From NCBI GenBank assembly GCA_012798265.1, contig JAAZNM010000001.1, forward strand, positions 1 through 64,000: DNA of 64,000 nucleotides. The letters are read 5' to 3'. The notes beneath the pieces are model-generated. The model saw only the letters and a list, made by a program, of their open reading frames with translations. It was not told the DNA's origin and did not search any database. Source of the stretch: Candidatus Roizmanbacteria bacterium (GTDB lineage: Bacteria > Patescibacteriota > Microgenomatia > UBA1406 > GWC2-37-13). Numbering within the stretch: position 1 is the stretch's first letter; every line of letters starts with the position of its first letter. This document shows positions 55,469 to 62,403 of this stretch, in pieces. A program made the translations under genes and the position numbers.

Positions 55469-56730
55469 TTGACAGTCTTCCTAGCTCTCCCGGCGTATAT
55501 GTTTTTAAAAAAGAAAAACACTATCTTTATATCGGAAAGTCGGTAAATATCAAAGCCAGGGTCAAATCCCATTTTGAAAATGCCAGGATCAGCCAGAAAG
55601 AGGCGCAAATCGTCAGTCTATCTGACTCGATTGACTGGATTACCGTCGACTCCGATTTTAAGGCGCTTTTACTGGAGTCATCGCTTATAAAAAAATATTC
55701 TCCAAAATACAACTCACTTCTTAAGGACGGCAAAAGTTACCTGTACCTGAAAATTACCGTCAAGGAAAAATATCCCAAGGTTTTTATCTGCCATCGGGAG
55801 AATGATGGTCTGTCGTTGTATTTTGGTCCTTTTTCCTCATACAGAATAACCAAAAGTCTCTTTTCCGAAATCCGGAAAATAGTGCCGTTTTGCACGCAGA
55901 AAAAAGACGGACATCCTTGTTTTTACAGTAAAATCGGTCTCTGTAGTCCTTGTCCCGGACAGATAGGGTCGATTGCCGAGCCGACAATCAAGAAAAAAGC
56001 ATCTGCCCTTTACAAGAGAAATATAAGGAACGTTATCAGGATTTTGTCCGGCAATCCGGAAAAAGTTGTTAAATCCCTTAATGCAGAGCTTAATATTATG
56101 TCAAAATCCGAAAAATACGAGGAAGCGATTAAACTGCGCGATCGCATTTACAGGCTTAAATACCTTGTCGGACAACGGAATTTCAACCTTGATCTTGATG
56201 CGGACTTTTTTGATGCAAAAGCGGGTTTAACTGCCCTGATCGGAGTTTTGAAAAAATATTATCCGGATATGAATATTTTACGAAGGATAGAGTGCTACGA
56301 TGTAAGTCATTTCGGCCAAAAGCAAACGACCGGTTCGATGGTGGTCATGAACGAAGGTGTGCCCGATTTGTCGCAGTATCGTCGTTTCCGGGTAAAAAAA
56401 GAGGGAAGACGATCCGATTTTGACAGCTTGGCTCAGGTAATCAAAAGACGGTTTGCCAACGACTGGCCCTATCCCGACTTGATTGTCGTCGACGGCGGAA
56501 GACCTCAAGTCAAAAAGGTAATATCGGAGATAAGATCTTTAAGGATCGATCTACCCGTTATCGGCATTGCCAAAGACCCCGACAGATTGATTGCCGGCAC
56601 AGACGGTTTTCCCACCGTAAAACTTCCTATAAATCATACCGGTTTCAATCTTGTCCGGCTTGTCAGAGACGAATCCCATCGCTTCGCAAAAAAATATCAC
56701 CTGTTATTGAGAAGGAGGGAGATGATATAA
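55453..56730 (+). CDS. uvrC: excinuclease ABC subunit C, without the C-terminal HhH domain
   Basis: The 425-residue protein has the N-terminal GIY-YIG nuclease (SSPGVYVFKKEKHYLYIGKS), the cysteine-containing GLCSPCPGQIGS, a UVR motif (KSEKYEEAIKLRDRIYRLKY) and the RNase H-like nuclease domain (ECYDVSHFGQKQTTGSMVV, IVVDGGRPQVKK, RDESHRFAKKYH). Normal UvrC has about 600 residues and ends with a helix-hairpin-helix pair; here the frame stops shortly after the DESHRFA block. UvrC makes both incisions in nucleotide excision repair. The start overlaps the transglutaminase gene. Confidence 0.93.
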   Translation: MDKKIIDSLPSSPGVYVFKKEKHYLYIGKSVNIKARVKSHFENARISQKEAQIVSLSDSIDWITVDSDFKALLLESSLIKKYSPKYNSLLKDGKSYLYLKITVKEKYPKVFICHRENDGLSLYFGPFSSYRITKSLFSEIRKIVPFCTQKKDGHPCFYSKIGLCSPCPGQIGSIAEPTIKKKASALYKRNIRNVIRILSGNPEKVVKSLNAELNIMSKSEKYEEAIKLRDRIYRLKYLVGQRNFNLDLDADFFDAKAGLTALIGVLKKYYPDMNILRRIECYDVSHFGQKQTTGSMVVMNEGVPDLSQYRRFRVKKEGRRSDFDSLAQVIKRRFANDWPYPDLIVVDGGRPQVKKVISEIRSLRIDLPVIGIAKDPDRLIAGTDGFPTVKLPINHTGFNLVRLVRDESHRFAKKYHLLLRRREMI

Positions 56731-56737
56731 TTTGCAT

Positions 56738-57124
56738 ATGAAAAAGATTTTTCGGATGGTTGCTTTTTCGGGTGCTGCTTTATATCTGACTACCTTGTGG
56801 AACGCCGGTTTCAAACTTAATTTCCAAACGGAGGTTTTTATAAAGACCGTTATCATAACCGCGGCTTTGTACTATTTGATCTTTCCGTTTGCCAAGCTAG
56901 TCTTGATGCCTTTAAACGTGATTACCTTGGGTTTGGCCGGTCTGGTCGTTTACTTTCTTCTTTTTCATTTTTTTCTGGTAAAATTTTCTCTTATTTCGAT
57001 TACGTCATGGACTTTCCCCGGTTTATATTTTATAGGGAAAACTCAGATCAGTTATATGGCCAATGTGGCCGTTTCCGCTTTTTCGGTATCAACAATTATT
57101 AATTTTTTTGAAAAGATATTATGA
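56738..57124 (+). CDS. phage-holin-like four-helix membrane protein (superfamily IV)
   Basis: From the ATG at 56738 the protein has 128 residues and four transmembrane helices, with LIFPFAKLVLMPLNVITLGLAGLVV in the middle, matching the 4-TMS 'phage holin family' (superfamily IV, YvlD-like). Most members are not phage holins, and their function in bacteria is unknown. It overlaps secG by four bases. Confidence 0.75.
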   Translation: MKKIFRMVAFSGAALYLTTLWNAGFKLNFQTEVFIKTVIITAALYYLIFPFAKLVLMPLNVITLGLAGLVVYFLLFHFFLVKFSLISITSWTFPGLYFIGKTQISYMANVAVSAFSVSTIINFFEKIL

Positions 57125-57339
57125 AAAATTTTTTATTGATATTGAATATCATCCTTAGTGTCGCCATTGTTTTTTTTATCCTTATCCAAGGTCGGGGAGC
57201 GGGACTTGGAAGCGCTTGGGGAGGCGGGGGAGAACACTTCCAGACCAGGCGGGGAATTGAAAAGTTTACCCTCAGGTTAACCGTCGTTCTCATTATCCTC
57301 TTTTTTGTGATTTCGGTAATCAATTTGTTTCTTAAGTAA
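57121..57339 (+). CDS. secG: preprotein translocase subunit SecG
   Basis: The 72-residue protein has two transmembrane helices with the SecG loop IQGRGAGLGSAWGGGGEHFQ between them. SecG assists SecYE in moving proteins across the membrane. Many exported proteins in the window need this route. Size and layout are typical. Confidence 0.93.
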   Translation: MKNFLLILNIILSVAIVFFILIQGRGAGLGSAWGGGGEHFQTRRGIEKFTLRLTVVLIILFFVISVINLFLK

Positions 57340-57344
57340 ACGCT

Positions 57345-58709
57345 ATGATTTTGCCAAAAAAGACGTTTCGGTATTATTACTGGCTTATTCTCGAGTTTCT
57401 CAAGAAAAACCTCAAACTGATAGTCATGACCTTTCTTCTGAGCTTCGTTTTTATCATCGCCTTAATCTCGCTGCTTCCCTTTATAGAAGATATTGTCGTT
57501 GCCAAAAAAAATATTATCGGTATCGTTGGCCAATATGATCAAAACAACTTTCCCGAAGAAATATCGGCAAAAATTTCCAATGGCCTTATCTACGTCAATG
57601 AAAAAGGCGAGTCGATTCCTGCCTTAGCTTCTTCCTGGGAAATTAAGAACAACGGCCGCGAGTTTCTTTTTCATCTGAAAAACAATCTTTTGTGGAACGA
57701 CGGCAAGCCTTTTAAGGCTTCACAGATCGACTACGGTTTTCGGGATGTCGAAATAAAAGCTTATGATGATCGGACGATCGTTTTTAAGCTTAAAAACCCA
57801 TTTCCCACTTTTATCACCTACCTGTCAAAAGCGATTATCAGGCCGCCTCTGACCGGCGTAGCCGGACTTTATCGGGTATCGACCATTAAATCAAAATACG
57901 GACGCCTCAAGGAAGTCCACCTGTCTCCCAATAAATCAAATCTTCCCTACTATATATATAAATTTTACGAAAATGAAAACCAGCTATTGAACGCTTATAA
58001 ACTGGGCGAAGTAAAAGAGATCATCGTTTACAAAAAATCGATAGCCGATACTTTTAAATCGTGGAAAAACACCAAAGTCATCAAGAGCGTCGATTACGGA
58101 CGACTTCTGACTCTGTTTTTTAATTTTTCCCACCCTTTACTTAAGGAAAAGGATATCAGGGCAGCTATAAGGACGGGGATAGATCCTTCTTTATTCAATG
58201 ATCTTGGCGAAACGACCGTTGGCCCGATACCGCCGACCTCATGGGCTTTCAACAGCAGTCTTAAACCGATTGCATACGATATCGAAACGGCTGAAAAAAT
58301 AATAAAAAAAGCCATTCCCGCTTCGCAGGAAGCCAGCTTCAGCTTCGTTACTTCCTATGATTATGCCGATCTGAATGAAAAGATCTCCGATCAACTTAAA
58401 AAGATGGGAATAAACACCGAAATAAGCTATCTTAACCAAACCGTTCCCGAAAACTTTAATTTTTTTCTGGGAATGTTGAAGATACCGGTCGACCCGGATC
58501 AGTACTTTTTTTGGCATTCGACCCAGAAAAACAGTAATGTCGGCAATTATGTCAACCTGAAGATCGATAAGTTGCTTGAAGACGGACGGAATAATTATTA
58601 TCCCCTTGAGCGTAAAAAGATATATCTTGAGTTCCAAAGGATTCTTGAAGACGATCCGCCGGCAGTCTTCCTGTACTATCCTTATATTTACACGATAAAG
58701 CGGAAGTGA
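57345..58709 (+). CDS. membrane-anchored family 5 solute-binding protein
   Basis: The 454-residue protein has an N-terminal transmembrane segment (about 24-47) and a SBP_bac_5 (DppA/OppA-like) fold: ISNGLIYVNEKGESIPALAS, LWNDGKPFKASQIDYGFRDV and near the end ERKKIYLEFQRILEDDPPAV. Such proteins capture peptides or nickel for ABC importers. No permease or ATPase gene is adjacent, and the protein is shorter than the usual 500-550 residues. A signalling or scavenging role is possible. Confidence 0.85.
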   Translation: MILPKKTFRYYYWLILEFLKKNLKLIVMTFLLSFVFIIALISLLPFIEDIVVAKKNIIGIVGQYDQNNFPEEISAKISNGLIYVNEKGESIPALASSWEIKNNGREFLFHLKNNLLWNDGKPFKASQIDYGFRDVEIKAYDDRTIVFKLKNPFPTFITYLSKAIIRPPLTGVAGLYRVSTIKSKYGRLKEVHLSPNKSNLPYYIYKFYENENQLLNAYKLGEVKEIIVYKKSIADTFKSWKNTKVIKSVDYGRLLTLFFNFSHPLLKEKDIRAAIRTGIDPSLFNDLGETTVGPIPPTSWAFNSSLKPIAYDIETAEKIIKKAIPASQEASFSFVTSYDYADLNEKISDQLKKMGINTEISYLNQTVPENFNFFLGMLKIPVDPDQYFFWHSTQKNSNVGNYVNLKIDKLLEDGRNNYYPLERKKIYLEFQRILEDDPPAVFLYYPYIYTIKRK

Positions 58710-58715
58710 TATAAT
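58687..58715 (+). promoter_or_regulatory. promoter of tRNA-Leu(GAG)
   Basis: TTTACA (58687-58692), a 17-base spacer and TATAAT (58710-58715) end eight bases before the first base of tRNA-Leu, so transcription should start within a base or two of the mature 5' end. The -35 box lies inside the end of the solute-binding protein gene. Confidence 0.6.
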
Positions 58716-58723
58716 CATCAAAA

Positions 58724-58812
58724 GTCGGGGTGGCGGAATTGGCAGACGCGCTAGCTTGAGGGGCTAGTTCCCTTTAAAAGGAGTGCAGGTTCAAGTCCTG
58801 TCCCCGACACCA
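58724..58812 (+). tRNA. tRNA-Leu (anticodon GAG)
   Basis: A 89-base class II tRNA with encoded CCA: acceptor GTCGGGG/CCCCGAC, anticodon stem CTAGC/GCTAG with loop TTGAGGG (anticodon GAG, reading CTC), a long variable arm, T arm CAGG-TTCAAGT-CCTG, discriminator A. Confidence 0.95.
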
Positions 58813-58815
58813 AAA

Positions 58816-59223
58816 ATGAGACTAATCATTGGAGTCAGCGGGTTAATAAGACAGAACAACCGATATCTTTTTACAAAAAGGATTTCCAGACATGATCGAC
58901 GCTATCACGACATCTGGCAGATACCTGGCGGAGGATTGAGGACCAGAGAACATCTACTTGACTGTCTTCATCGCGAGTTGAGTGAAGAACTTGGTATAAA
59001 AATCAAAAACCCGAGATTTATCCCGAAGATACACGATATATTTCGGGACAACTATCATTTTATCTTTTTTTATTTTTTGTGCGATATGATCGATGACAAA
59101 GCCAAAATAACTTTAAACCACGAAGCCTCGGAATATGCCTGGTTCAATCATAACGAGATTATGGGAAAACCTTCTTTTGCTGAAGTGCCGGAGATTGTCG
59201 CTTTGGCCGATAAGATTTCGTAA
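58816..59223 (+). CDS. NUDIX hydrolase
   Basis: The ATG at 58816 (an earlier in-frame start lies inside the tRNA) gives 135 residues with a clear Nudix box, GGGLRTREHLLDCLHRELSE followed by ELGI, containing the metal-binding REL-EE pattern. NUDIX enzymes cleave nucleoside diphosphates linked to other groups. The specificity is unknown; the sequence WQIPGGGLRTREHLL resembles GDP-mannose or ADP-ribose type enzymes. It starts four bases after tRNA-Leu. Confidence 0.9.
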   Translation: MRLIIGVSGLIRQNNRYLFTKRISRHDRRYHDIWQIPGGGLRTREHLLDCLHRELSEELGIKIKNPRFIPKIHDIFRDNYHFIFFYFLCDMIDDKAKITLNHEASEYAWFNHNEIMGKPSFAEVPEIVALADKIS

Positions 59224-59227
59224 GCTC

Positions 59228-59304
59228 TGGTGCGCTCGGAGCGACTCGAACGCTCAACCTATTCCTTAGAAGGGAATTGCTCTATCCAGTTAAGCTACGA
59301 GCGC
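59228..59304 (-). tRNA. tRNA-Arg (anticodon TCT)
   Basis: A 77-base minus-strand cloverleaf with encoded CCA: acceptor GCGCTCG/CGAGCGC, anticodon stem ATTCC/GGAAT with loop CTTCTAA (anticodon TCT, reading AGA), T arm GAGCG-TTCGAGT-CGCTC, discriminator A. Confidence 0.95.
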
Positions 59305-59315
59305 AAAAAAAACAG

Positions 59316-59387
59316 AGCCGCCTGTCGGATTTGAACCGACGACCTATTGTTTACAAAACAATTGCTCTGCCGCTGAGCTAAGGCGGC
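59316..59387 (-). tRNA. tRNA-Thr (anticodon TGT)
   Basis: A 72-base minus-strand cloverleaf: acceptor GCCGCCT/AGGCGGC, anticodon stem ATTGT/ACAAT with loop TTTGTAA (anticodon TGT, reading ACA), T arm GTCGG-TTCAAAT-CCGAC, discriminator U. CCA is not encoded. It is a close relative of tRNA-Thr(CGT) at 19520. Confidence 0.94.
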
Positions 59388-59412
59388 TTCTACCCGACTC
59401 CCCCGGTTTCGG

Positions 59413-59496
59413 TGCCGCGGGAGGGAGTCGAACCCTCACGATTTATGCAATCACAGGATTTTAAGTCCTGCGTGTCTGCCATTCCACCACCACGGC
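59413..59496 (-). tRNA. tRNA-Leu (anticodon TAA)
   Basis: A 84-base minus-strand class II tRNA: acceptor GCCGTGG/CCGCGGC with one G-U, anticodon stem CAGGA/TCCTG with loop CTTAAAA (anticodon TAA, reading TTA), long variable arm, T arm GAGGG-TTCGACT-CCCTC, discriminator A. The genomic sequence after it is CCG, so CCA is not encoded. Confidence 0.94.
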
Positions 59497-59513
59497 TGGC
59501 TAAAAGAATTATA

Positions 59514-60503
59514 TCAAACCAGTTTGTCCTGGTGGGTTTCTTTTTGGCTAACTCCGATTTTCAAATGGGAGAGGGCTTTCGGTGTAAGCACGCGGCCCCG
59601 ACTCGTTTTTTTAATAAAACCTATCTGGAGCAGGTAAGGCTCGATAAACTGTTCCACCGTCTCCTTGTCTTCGGCAAGTGAAGAGGCGATCGTTTCCACT
59701 CCGACCGACGAGTTTTGGAACTTATGACCGAGCAGATTGAGGTATTGAAGGTCAATATCGGTCAGACCAAGTTCGTCGATTTCAAGCAGAGAAAACAGTT
59801 TGTCAAGAAGCGATTCGTCAATGATTTTATATTTTTCTACTTCAAAGGCGTCCCTGGCCCGTTTAAGGATTCTGTTGGCGATTCGAGGCGTATGTCGAGA
59901 ACGGTTAGCTATTTGCACGGCGGCTTTCTCCGTAATCGGAATATTGAGGATTCGGGCGGAGCGGATGACTATCTCTTTTAGCTCCTCATTATCATAATAA
60001 TCTATCCTCAAGAGAAGGCCGAATCGGTCACGTAGCGGCGACGAAAGCAAAGCAAGCTTGGTGGTAGCACCAACTATGGTAATTTTTGGGACCGGTAACC
60101 GGACGGTTCTGGCCGACGGCCCCTTCCCGATAATAATATCAAGAGAGTAATCCTCCATGACCGGATAAAGCATCTCTTCAACAGGCTTAGGCAGTCGATG
60201 AATCTCATCGATAAACAGAATGTCTCCGTCTTTCAGATTGGTCAAAATCGCTGCCAAATCGCCGCCTTTCGTCACGGTGGCTCCGGAGGTTATTCTTATC
60301 TGACCGGAAAGCTCATTGGCTATAATATTGGCCAATGTGGTTTTGCCGGTTCCGGCCGGGCCGTAAAAAAGCAGGTGTTCCGAAGCGAAGCCGCGTTTTT
60401 TTACCGCTTTTATAAAAAGATTGAGACTCTTGACGATATTTTTTTGACCTATATATTCGTTTAAACGTTGCGGTCGAAGGTTAACGGGGTCAGTTTTTGC
60501 CAT
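59514..60503 (-). CDS. ruvB: Holliday junction branch-migration ATPase RuvB
   Basis: The 329-residue AAA+ ATPase has the P-loop GPAGTGKTT (48-56), the Walker B/sensor block FIDEIHRLPKPVEEMLYPVME, GATTKLALLSSPLRDRFG with the arginine-finger region and a C-terminal winged helix (GPYLLQ-type, here IEPYLLQIGFIKKTSRGR). RuvB hexamers pull DNA through the RuvA-bound junction. ruvA lies 18 bases upstream; ruvC is not in the window. Confidence 0.97.
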   Translation of the reverse strand: MAKTDPVNLRPQRLNEYIGQKNIVKSLNLFIKAVKKRGFASEHLLFYGPAGTGKTTLANIIANELSGQIRITSGATVTKGGDLAAILTNLKDGDILFIDEIHRLPKPVEEMLYPVMEDYSLDIIIGKGPSARTVRLPVPKITIVGATTKLALLSSPLRDRFGLLLRIDYYDNEELKEIVIRSARILNIPITEKAAVQIANRSRHTPRIANRILKRARDAFEVEKYKIIDESLLDKLFSLLEIDELGLTDIDLQYLNLLGHKFQNSSVGVETIASSLAEDKETVEQFIEPYLLQIGFIKKTSRGRVLTPKALSHLKIGVSQKETHQDKLV

Positions 60504-60517
60504 ACTATATATAGTAT
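60502..60517. repeat. A+T-rich palindrome over the ruvB start
   Basis: ATACTATATATAGTAT is a perfect 16-base palindrome that includes the first bases of the ruvB start codon. Two overlapping TATAAT-like boxes (60516-60526, minus strand) sit upstream. It may be an internal promoter region; significance is low because the sequence is simple. Confidence 0.35.
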
Positions 60518-60521
60518 TATA

Positions 60522-61097
60522 TTATATTTTCCCGACTTTCTGCAGGCCTTGCCTTATTTTTTCTTCAAGCGTCAATCCTTTGGGAAGTTTGGAAAGAAGA
60601 TCTTTGGCATCGGCAGATTTGAATCCTAAAGAAACAAAGGCATCAACGACAAGTTTGTCGTCTTCGGAAAGGTACATCTTATCCAATGAAAAATTTTCTT
60701 TTAGTTTTTGGGAAAGTTCCAGTATGATCTTCATTGCCGTCTTTTTGCCCAAACCCGGTATTTTGGTAAAATAATCCAATTGATTCGATCGCACCGCTTC
60801 ATACAATAAAGTCGGCTTGGTAAAAGATACTATACTATAAGCCGTTTTTGGTCCGATCCCCGAAACCGTCAAAAGTAGGGTAAATAGATCGTGTTCGCTT
60901 TGGTCTTCAAATCCGAAGAGAATTAAGGCGTCTTCCCGAACCTGAAGATAAGTGTATATCTCTATTTTTTCACCCGGAGTTTTAGCCGAAAGGATCGCCG
61001 GCGTAAGATAACACCGGAAAAAAATACCACTGGACGTTTCTATAAGACCCATATTACCTTTTATTTCGCTTACCGTTCCTTTTATCTTTCCAATCAT
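60522..61097 (-). CDS. ruvA: Holliday junction-binding protein RuvA
   Basis: The 191-residue protein has the RuvA OB fold (IGKIKGTVSEIKGNMGLIET), the helix-hairpin-helix region (LLTVSGIGPKTAYSIVS, FTKIPGLGKKTAMKIILEL) and a C-terminal RuvB-binding helical domain (VVDAFVSLGFKSADAKDLL). Length and domains are normal. A TATAAT box on the minus strand (61107-61112) lies nine bases before the ATG. Confidence 0.97.
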   Translation of the reverse strand: MIGKIKGTVSEIKGNMGLIETSSGIFFRCYLTPAILSAKTPGEKIEIYTYLQVREDALILFGFEDQSEHDLFTLLLTVSGIGPKTAYSIVSFTKPTLLYEAVRSNQLDYFTKIPGLGKKTAMKIILELSQKLKENFSLDKMYLSEDDKLVVDAFVSLGFKSADAKDLLSKLPKGLTLEEKIRQGLQKVGKI

Positions 61098-61119
61098 ATC
61101 TTAAATATTATAGCAGCTC

Positions 61120-62394
61120 TTATTTATTGATTAGTCCATCCGACTCTATTTCCAAAAGTCGGTTGTATTTGGCTACCCGTTCTCCCCTGGCCGGTGCACC
61201 GAACTTGACGAAGTCTGACTGGACTCCAACGGCCAGATCGGCGATAAAATCGTCGTTTGTCTCGCCCGACCGATGGGAAATGATGTAGCTGAAGTTGTTT
61301 TTTCTTGAAATATCTATGATCTCCATGGTTTCGGTGATGGTTCCTGTCTGATTCGGTTTTATAAGGACGGTAGAACAAACCTCTTCTTTTATGGCTTTTT
61401 CCAAACGCTCCTTGTTGGAAGCGATTAAATCATCGCCGACTATATACAGATCTTCCTTCATCTGTTTATTGATCTTTTTCCAATTATCCCAGTCATCCTG
61501 ATCCAACGGATCTTCCACCATCAAAAATGAATAAGTTTTGACCCAACTTAATAAAAATTCGGTTAACTGCTCGGCCGTCAAAGGCTGAGGTTTGTCCTTT
61601 ATCGAGTATCGTTCGTTGCGATAAAAAGTTGAGGCGGCAACGTCAATACCTAGAAATAAATCCTTACCCAGCTTAAAATCACAGTTATTGACTGCCTCGA
61701 CCAGCACCTCGACGGCATCGACATTGGCGGAAAGCGGTGGGGCAAAACCACCTTCTTCGCCTACGGCCACCATCGTATTACGGTATTCGAGGACTTTTTT
61801 CAACTGATGGTAAATATTTATTCCCATTTTATATCCGTCGGAAAACGATAGGGATGATGACGGTATTATTTGGAACTCCTGAAAATCTAGATCGTTGTTG
61901 GCGTATTTGGCCCCGTTAATAATATTAAATATGGGGATCGGAATCCTTTCGATTTTTATCTTTTGGGAAAAATAACTCTGATAGAGGGCGTTTACATATT
62001 GGAATACCGGCAGATTGTTATTTTTCGCCCCGGCCTTAACCATAAGTTGTGAGATCAATAAAGTAGTATTGGCTCCCAACCGATTTTTGTTTTTTGTTCC
62101 GTCGGCCCCGATTAACCAATAATCAATTTCCTTAAGTTTTTCCGGAGCGATGCCGACAAGCTTTGGAGCGATCAAATCGTTAACGAAAGATACGGCTTTG
62201 CCAACCCCGTTTCCACCGTAAGCGCCTGGGTCATGATCCCTCAGCTCTACTGCTTCATATTTGCCGACAGTACTGCCTGAAGGTATGGATGTTATAACCT
62301 CGGTATCGTTATCAAGCCATAAACGTCCTTCAAGTGTCGGATATCCCCGGGAATCAATAATTTGCCTTGCTTTTATTTTTTTTATTTTTGCCAT
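61120..62394 (-). CDS. eno: enolase
   Basis: The 424-residue protein has DSRGYPT at the start, VGEEGGFAPP, LVEDPLDQDDW (as MVEDPLDQDDW), the catalytic lysine in LIKPNQTGTITET and SHRSGET. It converts 2-phosphoglycerate and phosphoenolpyruvate. The catalytic loop reads PSGSTVG (38-44) instead of the usual PSGASTG, so the metal-binding serine position appears as threonine. The gene follows ppsA by nine bases on the same strand. Confidence 0.96.
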   Translation of the reverse strand: MAKIKKIKARQIIDSRGYPTLEGRLWLDNDTEVITSIPSGSTVGKYEAVELRDHDPGAYGGNGVGKAVSFVNDLIAPKLVGIAPEKLKEIDYWLIGADGTKNKNRLGANTTLLISQLMVKAGAKNNNLPVFQYVNALYQSYFSQKIKIERIPIPIFNIINGAKYANNDLDFQEFQIIPSSSLSFSDGYKMGINIYHQLKKVLEYRNTMVAVGEEGGFAPPLSANVDAVEVLVEAVNNCDFKLGKDLFLGIDVAASTFYRNERYSIKDKPQPLTAEQLTEFLLSWVKTYSFLMVEDPLDQDDWDNWKKINKQMKEDLYIVGDDLIASNKERLEKAIKEEVCSTVLIKPNQTGTITETMEIIDISRKNNFSYIISHRSGETNDDFIADLAVGVQSDFVKFGAPARGERVAKYNRLLEIESDGLINK

Positions 62395-62403
62395 AATCTG
62401 TGT

